From NCBI GenBank assembly GCA_022827165.1, contig JAJDTN010000439.1, positions 1 through 14,757 on the forward strand: 14,757 nt of DNA, given 5' to 3'. The position numbers and the translations under genes are program-made. The notes beneath the pieces were generated by a model that worked only from the letters and a program-made list of their open reading frames with translations, had not been told where the DNA came from and ran no database searches. The stretch comes from Candidatus Latescibacterota bacterium (GTDB taxonomy: Bacteria; Latescibacterota; UBA2968; UBA8231). Position 1 is the stretch's first letter. Every line of letters starts with the position of its first letter. This document shows, piece by piece, positions 1 to 7,376 of this stretch.

Positions 1-22
1 CTCAATCCCGCGGGGGGATTCC

Positions 23-808
23 GTGAGCTGGAAGACCGAGACCACCGCCACCGACGAGCAGGTCCGCTTCTACCGCGACAACGGCTACCTGACCTTCGGC
101 CGCATCTTCACCGAGGCGGAGCTGGAGGGGCTGCGCGCCTACGTGGACGGCCTCATCGCCGCCCTGCCTCCGGACCGGCGCCCCGAGTCGCTGGACGTGC
201 CCCACTTCGAGCACCCCTTCCTCTTCCGCTACCTCGCCCACCCGCGGGTCCTCGACGTGATCGAGGGCTTCGTCGGGCCCGACATCGTGCTCTGGTCCAG
301 CCACTTCATCAGCAAGCGCGAGGACGACGGCCTGGCCGTGCCCTGGCACCAGGACGGCGTCTACTGGGGCGACCGGCTCGAGCCCATGGAGGTGATCACC
401 ATGTGGCTGGCCGTCGACGAGTCCCGCGTCGACAACGGCTGCATGCGAGTCGTGGCCGGCAGCCACCTCCAGCGCGGGCTGCGCTACGAGGCGGTGCAGG
501 AGGAGGGCTACCTCTTCGGCCGCGAGGTGGAAGCGGAGGAGATCGACGCGGCACGGATCGTCGACCTGGAGCTGGCCGCCGGCGAGTGCCACTTCCACGA
601 CGCCTTCACCCTCCACGCCTCCAACGCCAACCGCTCGGCCCGCCGGCGCTGCGGCTACACCATGCGCTACTGCCCCGCCCACGTGCGCCACGCCGACAAC
701 GACGACCGCCCCGGGCGCCACCAGATCTACCTGGTGCGCGGCCAGGACCGCACCGGCGGCCACAACCTCTACACACCGGTACCCGCCATCGAAACGAGGA
801 CCGCATGA
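23..808 (+). CDS. PhyH-type Fe(II)/2-oxoglutarate dioxygenase
   Basis: This 261-residue protein belongs to the phytanoyl-CoA dioxygenase (PhyH) family of non-haem iron oxygenases, which hydroxylate small metabolites using 2-oxoglutarate and O2. The iron facial triad is visible: H109 and D111 in VPWHQDGVYW, and a distal H198 in FTLHASNANRS. The arginines at 207-209 are suited to bind the 2-oxoglutarate carboxylate. The length is normal for bacterial members, and there is no signal peptide, so it is cytoplasmic. The GTG start at 23 follows a GGGGGG stretch, but the frame is open to the left edge of the window, so a more upstream start cannot be excluded. The stop overlaps the next start as ATGA, implying co-translation with the PIG-L-like gene. 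The substrate cannot be read from the sequence; in this context a sugar-like or amino-acid-like metabolite is possible. Confidence 0.88.
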   Translation: MSWKTETTATDEQVRFYRDNGYLTFGRIFTEAELEGLRAYVDGLIAALPPDRRPESLDVPHFEHPFLFRYLAHPRVLDVIEGFVGPDIVLWSSHFISKREDDGLAVPWHQDGVYWGDRLEPMEVITMWLAVDESRVDNGCMRVVAGSHLQRGLRYEAVQEEGYLFGREVEAEEIDAARIVDLELAAGECHFHDAFTLHASNANRSARRRCGYTMRYCPAHVRHADNDDRPGRHQIYLVRGQDRTGGHNLYTPVPAIETRTA

Positions 809-1650
809 GCCCGGACCCGCTGCGCATTCTCGTCGTCGTCGCCCATCCTCACGACTTCACCCACTGCGCCGCCACCTGCGGCATCCACGCCGCCCGCGGC
901 GACTCGGTCACCGTGGTCACCGTCACCAGCGGCGCCCGCACCCACAACGAGCGCCTCCACGACGAGCTGCTCAAGCCCGAGTCCGAGCGCGACCCCGCGG
1001 TCCTGGCCCAGGGCCCGGAGGAGTACGCCCGCATCAAGGCCGACGAGGTGCGCAGCGTCTGCGGCCTCTTCGGAGTCACCGACGTGCGCATCCTGCAGTG
1101 GCCCCAGCCCTTCCGCCTGGAGAGCAGCCCCGGCGCCGTCGACGAGCTGAGACGGATCTTCCACGACGTGCGCCCCCACGTGCTGATCACCCAGAAGCCC
1201 TACTACGACGCGCGCCACGGCATGGCCAACATGACCCGCGACGACCACGGCGAGACGGCGATCGCCGTGCTCGAGGCCAAGGGACTGGCGGCGATGCCCG
1301 ACCACGAGACCCGCGAGCGGCCCCACACCGTGGCGGCGACCTTCTACCTCGGCATCTACTTCACGCGCGAGGAGATCGACTTCTACGTGGACATCTCCGG
1401 GTGGCGCGACAAGCGGGTGCAGGCGGAGACCCTCTTCGCCAGCCAGGGCCAGTTCGAGGAGTTCGCCCGCAAGCGGGTGGAGATCGGCGCCGGCACCGCC
1501 GGCTGGTACGCCCAGGTCGCCTACGCCGAGGGCTTCGTCCGCGCCGAGGCCGAGACCCTGGGCCAGCTGCGCGTGCCCGAGCTGGCCCTGCTGCGGGCGG
1601 AGGAGCCGCGCCAGGAGAGTCTGCGGCGCAAGTCCGGGCTGTCTACATGA
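805..1650 (+). CDS. PIG-L/LmbE-fold protein with altered active site
   Basis: This 281-residue protein has the PIG-L/LmbE fold, whose members are zinc N-deacetylases acting on N-acetyl sugars such as those of mycothiol, bacillithiol and GPI precursors. The N-terminal motif reads VVVAHPHDFTH (residues 10-20) in place of the usual AHPDDE, and the distal motif reads TRDDHGE (144-150) in place of the usual HPDH. The expected zinc ligands remain (H14, D17, H148). By alignment with MshB, however, the catalytic-base Asp has become H16 and the catalytic His has become R145. The protein may therefore use altered chemistry or be only a binding protein. The ATG lies inside the stop of the dioxygenase gene (ATGA overlap), indicating translational coupling. 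The C-terminal part (about 200-281) is charged and helical. Family membership is secure, but deacetylase activity is not. Confidence 0.8.
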   Translation: MSPDPLRILVVVAHPHDFTHCAATCGIHAARGDSVTVVTVTSGARTHNERLHDELLKPESERDPAVLAQGPEEYARIKADEVRSVCGLFGVTDVRILQWPQPFRLESSPGAVDELRRIFHDVRPHVLITQKPYYDARHGMANMTRDDHGETAIAVLEAKGLAAMPDHETRERPHTVAATFYLGIYFTREEIDFYVDISGWRDKRVQAETLFASQGQFEEFARKRVEIGAGTAGWYAQVAYAEGFVRAEAETLGQLRVPELALLRAEEPRQESLRRKSGLST

Positions 1651-1731
1651 GGCGGGCTCCGGACCCGGAACTTCCATAGCCCCCGGGCGACTGACAACGT
1701 ACGCGGGCAACTCATTCAGACTGGACGGAGC

Positions 1732-3093
1732 ATGAGCGACCACAAGAAGCCCCATCCCGAGCTGGCGCGGTTCATGGAGGGCCTGGAGGTGCGCAACCCC
1801 GGCGAGGAGGAGTTCCACCAGGCCGTGGGCGAGGTGGCCGAGACGCTGCTGCCCTACATCGACCGAAATCCCGCCTACCGGGAGTACCGCATCCTCGAGC
1901 GCATGACCGAGCCGGACCGGATCGTCTCCTTCCGCGTCTCCTGGCGGGACGACGCCGGCGAGATCCGCGTCAACCGCGGCTACCGCGTGCAGATGAACAA
2001 CGCCATCGGCCCCTACAAGGGGGGCCTGCGGTTCTCGCACACGGTGACGCCGAGCGTGCTCAAGTTCCTGGCCTTCGAGCAGACCTTCAAGAACAGCCTC
2101 ACGGGCCTGCCCATGGGCGCCGGCAAGGGGGGCGCCAACTTCAACCCGAGGGGCAAGTCGGACGACGAGGTGATGCGCTTCTGCCAGGCCTTCATGACCG
2201 AGCTCTACCGCCACGTCGGGCCCAACGTCGACGTGCCCGCCGGCGACATCGGCGTCGGCGCGCGCGAGATCGGCTTCATGTTCGGCCAGTACAAGCGCAT
2301 CACCGGCACCTTCGAGGGTGTGCTCACCGGCAAGGGGCTCGAGTTCGGGGGCAGCCTGATCCGCACCGAGGCCACCGGGTACGGCGCGGTGCTGTTCCTC
2401 AAGCACATGCTCGCCGAGCGCGGCGAGGGGATCGAGAGACTGCGCGCCAACATCTCCGGCTCGGGCAACGTCTCCCTCCACGCCGCCGAGAAGGTGCTCC
2501 AGCTCGGCGGCCAGGTGCAGACCCTGTCCGACTCCGGGGGCTTCGTCCACGACCCCGACGGCATCGACGAGGAGAAGCTCGCCTTCCTCAAGGACCTCAA
2601 GGAGGTCCGCCGCGGGCGCATCTCCGAGTACGCCGACGCCTATTCCGGCGCCGCCTTCCACGCCGGGGCCCGCCCCTGGGGCGTGCCCTGCGACGTGGCC
2701 CTGCCGTGCGCCACGCAGAACGAGCTGTCGGGTGACGACGCCGCGGCGCTCATCGGCCACGGCGTGCGCGCCGTCTGCGAGGGCGCCAACATGCCGAGCG
2801 AGGCGGACGCGGTGGAGCGGTTCCGGGAGGCCGGCGTGCTCTTCGGCCCGGCGAAGGCGGCCAACGCCGGGGGCGTCGCCGTCTCCGGCCTGGAGATGAG
2901 CCAGAACTCGGCCCGCCTGTCGTGGACCCTCCAGGACATGGAGAGCCAGCTGGAGCAGATCATGGCCGACATCCACGGCCGCTGCGCCGAGCACGGCCGC
3001 GGCGAGGACGGAACCATCGACTACCTGGCGGGCGCCAACATCGCCGGCTTCCGCAAGGTCGCCGACGCCATGCTCGCCTTCGGCGTCGTCTGA
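1732..3093 (+). CDS. gdhA: NADP-type glutamate dehydrogenase
   Basis: This is a hexameric class I glutamate dehydrogenase of 453 residues (E. coli GdhA has 447), interconverting 2-oxoglutarate plus ammonia and L-glutamate. Similarity to E. coli GdhA, as I recall it, is strong along the whole length. GPYKGGLRF carries substrate Lys K96, PMGAGKGGANF carries catalytic K132, DVPAGDIGVG follows, the dinucleotide-binding loop is ISGSGNVS, and KAANAGGVAVSGLEM lies near the C terminus. NADP(H) preference is inferred from family similarity. The start is the first in-frame ATG after a 81-base gap, with GGACGGAG just upstream. A stop-to-start gap of only 8 bases links it to the next gene. Its place beside an oxidoreductase and a PLP aminotransferase suggests it supplies glutamate as amino donor for a local pathway, although a housekeeping role is equally compatible. 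Confidence 0.96.
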   Translation: MSDHKKPHPELARFMEGLEVRNPGEEEFHQAVGEVAETLLPYIDRNPAYREYRILERMTEPDRIVSFRVSWRDDAGEIRVNRGYRVQMNNAIGPYKGGLRFSHTVTPSVLKFLAFEQTFKNSLTGLPMGAGKGGANFNPRGKSDDEVMRFCQAFMTELYRHVGPNVDVPAGDIGVGAREIGFMFGQYKRITGTFEGVLTGKGLEFGGSLIRTEATGYGAVLFLKHMLAERGEGIERLRANISGSGNVSLHAAEKVLQLGGQVQTLSDSGGFVHDPDGIDEEKLAFLKDLKEVRRGRISEYADAYSGAAFHAGARPWGVPCDVALPCATQNELSGDDAAALIGHGVRAVCEGANMPSEADAVERFREAGVLFGPAKAANAGGVAVSGLEMSQNSARLSWTLQDMESQLEQIMADIHGRCAEHGRGEDGTIDYLAGANIAGFRKVADAMLAFGVV

Positions 3094-3101
3094 GGAGGAT
3101 C

Positions 3102-4145
3102 ATGGGTGACCACACTTTGAGGGCCGCCGTCATCGGCGGCGGTCTCGGCGGCTACCACGGCTACGCCTATTCCCGCTCGCCGCGGTACGAGCTGGCGGCC
3201 GTCTGCGACATCGATCCCGCCGTCATTCCGCGCTTCTACGAGCGCGCCGAGGTCCCTGCGGGCGGCATCGGCGAGTACACCGACTACCGCCTCATGCTGG
3301 AGCGGGAAGATCTCGACGTGGTCAGCGTCGCCACGCCCGATCACCTGCACGCCGACGCGGTCTGCCATGCCTCGGAGGCCGGCGTCCGGGGCATCCTCTG
3401 CGAGAAGCCCCTGGCCACCACCCTGGAGGACGCCGACCGCATGGTCGCCGCCGTGGAGGCCAACGGCACCTGCCTCTCCGTCGACCACACCCGCAGCTGG
3501 ATCCCGCGCTACCAGCAGATGCGGCAGGCGGTGCGCGACGGCGCCCTCGGCCCCCTGACCCGCATCCTCGCCCACATGGGGGGCCGGCGGTCGATGCTGT
3601 TCCGCAACGGCACCCACCTCGTGGACGCGGTCTGCTACTTCGCCGAGGCGGATCCCGTCTGGGTGATCGCCGCCCACGAACGCGGCTTCGAGGAGTACGG
3701 GCTGGTGTACGACGGCAAGGGGGGCCGGGACCCGCAGTACGACCCGGGGTCCACCATCATCGTCGAGTTCGCCAACGGCGCCCGCGCCCTGATCAACAGC
3801 GCCAAGCTGACGCCCCAGCTCTTCGAGTTCGACCTTCAGGGGCCGGAGGGCCGCATCGTCGTCAGCGACCAGCTCTGCCAGGTCTGGACCACGTCCGAGT
3901 CCCAGGGAGCCCCGGTCCCGGTCTCCTCCGAGACCGGCTCCGCCTACCCGGACCCCTTCGGGACCGCCCTGATCCCCGCGGTGGAGGAGCTGGCGGAGAT
4001 GATCGACGGGAAGGCCGAGAGCAGCTCGCCGGCCCGGAGAGCCCGCCACACCCTGGAGATCATGCTCGCCGCCCTGCACTCGCAGGCCCGGGGCAACGCC
4101 AGGATCGACCTGCCCCTTCCGAGGGATCGGGCACTGCAGGCATAG
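3102..4145 (+). CDS. Gfo/Idh/MocA-family NAD(P)-dependent oxidoreductase
   Basis: This 347-residue cytoplasmic enzyme has a Rossmann N-terminal half with the nucleotide-binding loop VIGGGLGGYHGYAYS. The family signature CEKPLATTLEDA follows, with K102 the conserved catalytic Lys, and then a C-terminal alpha/beta domain. NGTHLVDAV supplies the H172 and D175 expected in family active sites. Members oxidise or reduce a hydroxyl/keto group on sugars and cyclitols with NAD(P)(H). A strong Shine-Dalgarno (GAGGAGGAT) lies before the ATG, 8 bases after gdhA, so the two are almost certainly one transcript. The stop codon lies within a 19-base palindrome that precedes mazE. The likely role is to oxidise a sugar or cyclitol alcohol to the ketone used by the downstream aminotransferase. 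The exact substrate and cofactor are unknown. Confidence 0.9.
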   Translation: MGDHTLRAAVIGGGLGGYHGYAYSRSPRYELAAVCDIDPAVIPRFYERAEVPAGGIGEYTDYRLMLEREDLDVVSVATPDHLHADAVCHASEAGVRGILCEKPLATTLEDADRMVAAVEANGTCLSVDHTRSWIPRYQQMRQAVRDGALGPLTRILAHMGGRRSMLFRNGTHLVDAVCYFAEADPVWVIAAHERGFEEYGLVYDGKGGRDPQYDPGSTIIVEFANGARALINSAKLTPQLFEFDLQGPEGRIVVSDQLCQVWTTSESQGAPVPVSSETGSAYPDPFGTALIPAVEELAEMIDGKAESSSPARRARHTLEIMLAALHSQARGNARIDLPLPRDRALQA

Positions 4146-4160
4146 ATATATTATATCTAT
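4142..4160. promoter_or_regulatory. Perfect 9-1-9 palindrome before mazEF, candidate operator
   Basis: The 19 bases ATAGATATATTATATCTAT form a perfect palindrome with 9-base arms around one central base. It is strikingly AT-rich against GC-rich surroundings and overlaps the stop codon (4143-4145) of the upstream oxidoreductase. It contains TATATT and TATTAT, both good -10 boxes for mazE, but I see no convincing -35. MazE-type antitoxins autorepress by binding palindromes at their own promoters, so operator function is the natural inference. Confidence 0.6.
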
Positions 4161-4183
4161 CAGCCCAAGCTATGAGGTACTCA

Positions 4184-4423
4184 ATGGGAACGAAGTCCCG
4201 CATCGCCAAGTGGGGCACCAGCCTGGCAGTTCGCATCCCCAAGCCCATCGCCGAGCAGTGGGGAGTTCAGGAGGGCTCTGCCATCGAGATGATCTCGCAA
4301 GGGGACCAGATCGTGATGCGCAAGGGCTCCTATGACCTGGACGACCTGCTGGAGCAGGTTACGCCGGACAATCTCCATCCGGAGGTGGACAGCGGCCCTG
4401 CCCAGGGCCACGAGGCATGGTAG
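4184..4423 (+). CDS. mazE: MazE-like antitoxin (AbrB/SpoVT fold)
   Basis: This 79-residue AbrB-type DNA-binding antitoxin begins MGTKSRIAKWGTSLAVRIPK, the classic swapped-hairpin MazE N terminus. An acidic C-terminal tail (about residues 45-79, including DLDDLL) would wrap the toxin. I chose the ATG at 4184 because GAGGT lies 5 bases upstream and homologues begin at this residue; an in-frame ATG at 4172 would add four residues but has no ribosome-binding site. The stop overlaps the mazF start by 7 bases, as is usual for the pair. The gene is less GC-rich than its neighbours, consistent with acquisition as a mobile module. It should neutralise MazF and repress through the palindrome at 4142-4160. 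Confidence 0.85.
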   Translation: MGTKSRIAKWGTSLAVRIPKPIAEQWGVQEGSAIEMISQGDQIVMRKGSYDLDDLLEQVTPDNLHPEVDSGPAQGHEAW

Positions 4424-4761
4424 AGGGGGGATATGTCCCAAGCAGAGGGGACATCGTCTGGCTCACCTTCACTCCCCAGGCCGGGCGTGAGCAAGCCGGG
4501 CGCCGGCCCGCCCTGGTTCTGAGTCCGCAGAGCTACAACCAGAAGACCGCCTTGGGGCTCTTCTGCCCAATCACCTCCAGGGTGAAGGGCTACCCCTTCG
4601 AAGTTTCCCTTCCATCGGCCAGTCCCGTCACCGGCGTCATCCTGGCCGACCAGGTCAGGAGCCTGGACTGGCGAGCACGACGAGCCCGCTTTGCGGCTCG
4701 AACCCCGTCGCACGTGATGAGTGAAGTCCTCGAGAAACTGACGGTCCTTCTTTCCGGATGA
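4417..4761 (+). CDS. mazF: MazF-like endoribonuclease toxin
   Basis: This 114-residue toxin of the MazF/PemK (CcdB-fold) family is close to the usual 110-115. Conserved stretches match E. coli MazF as I recall it: the leading RGDIVWL, GREQAGRRPALVLSP with the catalytic-type Arg, YNQKT, and PITSRVKGYPFEV. Family members cleave mRNA at short sequence motifs and arrest growth when the antitoxin decays. The start overlaps the end of mazE by 7 bases. The stop (TGA 4759-4761) overlaps the ATG of the aminotransferase gene at 4758, so the module is physically coupled to the metabolic operon. The toxin looks intact. The cleavage specificity cannot be read from the sequence. Confidence 0.92.
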   Translation: MVEGGYVPSRGDIVWLTFTPQAGREQAGRRPALVLSPQSYNQKTALGLFCPITSRVKGYPFEVSLPSASPVTGVILADQVRSLDWRARRARFAARTPSHVMSEVLEKLTVLLSG

Positions 4762-6077
4762 GAGCCATGCCCGCAGCCCTCGGCGGCACCCGCGCCGTGA
4801 CCATCGACCAGGCGCCGTACGTGCAGTGGCCGATCTACACCGAGGAGGAGGTCGAGGCGGTGGCGGATCTCATCCGCCGCCACGCCCTCTCCAGCTCCCA
4901 GGGGGAAACGGGGCCGATCACCGAGCTGGAGGAGCGGGTCGCCGAGACCTGGGGCGTGCGCCATGCCCTGGCCCACTCCAGCGGCACGGCGGCCCTGCGC
5001 TCGGCCCTCTTCGGCGTCGGCGTGGTCCCCGGCGACGAGGTCATCTGCCAGTCGGCGGTCCATCCCTTCGGCTGCCTGCCGATCATCGGCTGCGGTGCCG
5101 TGCCGGTCTTCGCCGACATCGACCCGCTGACCATGACCCTCGACCCCGCGGACCTGGAGTCCCGGATCACCGAGCGGACCCGGGCGATCATGGTCGTCCA
5201 CTGGAACGGCATCCCCGCCGACATGGACGCCATCATGGAAGTCGCCGGGCGCCGCGGCCTGAAGGTGGTGGAGGACTGCGCCGTCTCCCAGGGGACGACC
5301 CACCGCGGCCGCATGGGCGGGTCGATCGGGCATGCCTCGGCCCTCAGCTTCCAGCACGGCAAGCTGACATCGGCGGGCGAGGGCGGGGTCTTCCTCACCG
5401 ACTCCGACGAGATCTACCAGCGCGCCGCCGCCCTCGGCCACTACGAGCGGCTGCGGGACCTGCCGGACCCCAGGTGGCGGGCGGTGAGCGGCTTCAGCTT
5501 CGGCGAGAAGTACCGCATGGCGACGCTCACCGCGGCGATCGGCGTGGTGCAGATGAAGCACTGGCGCGGGCGCATCGACCAGCGTCACGAGAACGCCGAC
5601 AAGCTGGGCCGCGCCGTCGCCCGGATCGACGGCTTCGCGGCGCCGGACTTCCCGGACTACTTCCCTTCGCCCTTCCACAGCGGGCGCGTCACCTTCCAGC
5701 CGGAGAAGCTCGGGGGCATCACCCGCGAACGGCTGATCGAGGTGCTGAACGCCGAGGGCGCGCGGGTGACGTCGCCGGCCCGCAAAGACACCCGCATCCC
5801 CCACACCGACCTGCAGCGGATGCTCCACAAGCACCCGGTCTTCGCCGGCGACGACCACGGGACCGAGGAGATCCTGTGGGAGGTCCTCGGCCCGGCGGTG
5901 AGACGGATCGACTACAAGAGCCTCACCCTCCCGGTCACCGAGGACCCGGAGGTCCCCTGCGACACGATCCAGCTGCCCACCTTCACCCGCCCGGCGGAGG
6001 AGCTGATCGACCAGTACGCGCAGGCCTTCGCCAAGGTCGCCGCCCACGCCGGCCGGTTGGCGCAAGCCGGCGGGTGA
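4758..6077 (+). CDS. DegT/DnrJ/EryC1/StrS PLP aminotransferase
   Basis: This 439-residue fold-type I PLP enzyme belongs to the sugar-aminotransferase family, which transfers an amino group from glutamate or glutamine to a keto-sugar or keto-cyclitol. Visible motifs are HSSGTAALRSAL (cofactor phosphate binding), VVEDCAVSQGTTHRGRMGGS (the Asp that contacts the PLP ring nitrogen, normally VIEDAAQ) and SFQHGKLTSAGEGG, in which K202 is the Schiff-base lysine. The protein is somewhat longer than typical members (360-400), with extra N- and C-terminal segments. The start at 4758 overlaps the mazF stop; an ATG at 4767 preceded by GAGAG is an alternative. The stop overlaps the next gene's GTG by 4 bases. 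Together with the Gfo/Idh enzyme and GDH it forms an oxidation-transamination set. The regiochemistry is unknown. Confidence 0.92.
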   Translation: MRAMPAALGGTRAVTIDQAPYVQWPIYTEEEVEAVADLIRRHALSSSQGETGPITELEERVAETWGVRHALAHSSGTAALRSALFGVGVVPGDEVICQSAVHPFGCLPIIGCGAVPVFADIDPLTMTLDPADLESRITERTRAIMVVHWNGIPADMDAIMEVAGRRGLKVVEDCAVSQGTTHRGRMGGSIGHASALSFQHGKLTSAGEGGVFLTDSDEIYQRAAALGHYERLRDLPDPRWRAVSGFSFGEKYRMATLTAAIGVVQMKHWRGRIDQRHENADKLGRAVARIDGFAAPDFPDYFPSPFHSGRVTFQPEKLGGITRERLIEVLNAEGARVTSPARKDTRIPHTDLQRMLHKHPVFAGDDHGTEEILWEVLGPAVRRIDYKSLTLPVTEDPEVPCDTIQLPTFTRPAEELIDQYAQAFAKVAAHAGRLAQAGG

Positions 6078-6940
6078 TCGACTTCCACACCCACCTGGGC
6101 CACGGCGGCCGCACCCTCGACGGCGTGCGCCGCCACATCGACGCCCACGGCGGCGGCCTCTCCGTGCTCCTGCCCATCGAGGCGGGACCGACCTCGGCCC
6201 TGGGGGACGACGAGTCCTGGTCCACCCGCGGCGCCCTCGAGGCCCACGAGTCCTGCCCGCGGGAGACGATCCCCTTCGGCAACGTCGACCCCATGAGCCC
6301 GGACGCCCTCGAGCGGCTGCGGGACCTGCACGAGGCCGGCGTCGTGAAGGGCTTCGGCGAGCAGAAGAACCGTCTGCCCGTCGACCACCCCCGGTGCCTG
6401 GAGATCTACCGCCTGTGCGGCGAGGTCGGCTGGCCGGTGCTGATCCACATGGACTACACCGGCGTCTTCGGCTCCAACTTCCCGGCCCTGGAAACGGTGG
6501 TCCGCTCCCTGCCGGAGACGACCTTCATCGGCCACGCCATGGCCTGGTGGACGAACATCAGCGCCGATGCCGTCACCGACCCGCGGGACCCGGACTTCGC
6601 CGACTATCCCGCGGGCCCGGTGAAGCCGGTGGGGCTCACCGACCGGATGCTGAGCGAGTGCCCCAACCTCTACTGCGACCTCTCGGCGCGCTCGGGCTAC
6701 TGCGGCCTCCACAGGGACACCGACTTCGCGCGCGGCTTCCTCCGGCGCCACCGCTCGCGGCTGATCTGGGGAACCGACTGCCCCTGCATCGACGGGCGCG
6801 GCAACCTCCAGGACGGCAGCTACCGCCCCTGCCTGGCGGCGCTCATGCTGCCGCTCCTGCGCGACCTCTGCGACTCGGAGGACCACTTCGACGACATCAC
6901 CCACGACAACGGAGCGAGGCTCCTCGGCCTCGTGACGTAG
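6074..6940 (+). CDS. Amidohydrolase_2 family metal-dependent hydrolase
   Basis: This TIM-barrel metal hydrolase of 288 residues begins with FHTH (H5 and H7) as the first metal ligands. It continues with LIHMDY (H125), FIGHAMAWW (H154) and IWGTDCP (D235), the full ligand set expected of the amidohydrolase_2 group. That group contains hydrolases, decarboxylases and lactonases acting on ring compounds. The GTG start at 6074 overlaps the aminotransferase stop (GTGA). It is preferred because the catalytic HxH must lie at the extreme N terminus and no nearer start exists. The gene is translationally coupled to the aminotransferase and followed after 14 bases by the RidA-like gene. It may hydrolyse a lactone or amide intermediate of the same pathway; which one is not visible. 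Confidence 0.87.
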   Translation: MIDFHTHLGHGGRTLDGVRRHIDAHGGGLSVLLPIEAGPTSALGDDESWSTRGALEAHESCPRETIPFGNVDPMSPDALERLRDLHEAGVVKGFGEQKNRLPVDHPRCLEIYRLCGEVGWPVLIHMDYTGVFGSNFPALETVVRSLPETTFIGHAMAWWTNISADAVTDPRDPDFADYPAGPVKPVGLTDRMLSECPNLYCDLSARSGYCGLHRDTDFARGFLRRHRSRLIWGTDCPCIDGRGNLQDGSYRPCLAALMLPLLRDLCDSEDHFDDITHDNGARLLGLVT

Positions 6941-6954
6941 CAAGGAGATCCGCC

Positions 6955-7362
6955 ATGCCGCGATTCAGGGTTCCCCAGCCGGAAGGGGTCCACGCACCGC
7001 CCGGCAAGTACTCCCACGCCGCCAGGGTCGAAGGCCCCCTGATCGTGGTGGCGGGACAAGTCGCCACCGACATCGACGGAGAGCTGGTCGGCGCCGACGA
7101 CGCCGCCGCCCAGACGCGGCAGATCTTCCGCAACATGGAGGCCGTCCTCGCCGGCGCGGGTTCGTCCTTCGCCGACGTGGTGGAGTTCACCTACTACATC
7201 GTGGGCCGCGAGAGCCTGCCGGGCTTCATGGACGCTCGAACCGCCGTGTTCGACGAGGTCTACCCGGAGGGCGACTACCCGCCGGCTACGCTGCTGGTGG
7301 TGGGCGGCCTGGCGAACGAGGACTTCCTGGTGGAGGTCTCGGCCCTCGCGGCGCCGTCCTGA
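6955..7362 (+). CDS. RidA/YjgF-family protein lacking the catalytic Arg
   Basis: This 135-residue protein of the RidA/YER057c/UK114 family has the usual trimer-forming chorismate-mutase-like fold: VAGQVATDIDGELVG, then ADDAAAQTRQIFRNMEAVLAGAGSS, then FTYYIVGRES. RidA itself hydrolyses reactive enamine/imine intermediates released by PLP enzymes, using an Arg in a PARS-type motif. Here the corresponding stretch is YPPATLLVVGGL, with Ala (A111) in the Arg position, while the family Glu is kept (E127). The protein therefore probably belongs to a Rid subgroup without the standard deaminase activity. A good ribosome-binding site (AAGGAG) precedes the ATG. Being next to a PLP aminotransferase is the typical setting for a Rid protein handling imine by-products, but that role is inferred. 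Confidence 0.87.
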   Translation: MPRFRVPQPEGVHAPPGKYSHAARVEGPLIVVAGQVATDIDGELVGADDAAAQTRQIFRNMEAVLAGAGSSFADVVEFTYYIVGRESLPGFMDARTAVFDEVYPEGDYPPATLLVVGGLANEDFLVEVSALAAPS

Positions 7363-7376
7363 GCGGCACGGAGAGC

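Noticed and set aside
1651..1731. Dedicated gdhA promoter (CTGACA near 1691)
   Set aside because: The -10 match is poor and would lie only about 13 bases before the ATG, so the support is too weak.
769..2994. Very long open frame on the - strand, antisense to the PIG-L-like and gdhA genes
   Set aside because: Its translation is low-complexity (Ala, Gly, Val, His, Leu rich) and matches no family, as expected for the shadow of GC-rich codons; the + strand genes have clear motifs.
4590..6065. A 491-codon - strand frame opposite the aminotransferase
   Set aside because: It is an antisense shadow of a gene with clear PLP motifs, and has no recognisable domain.
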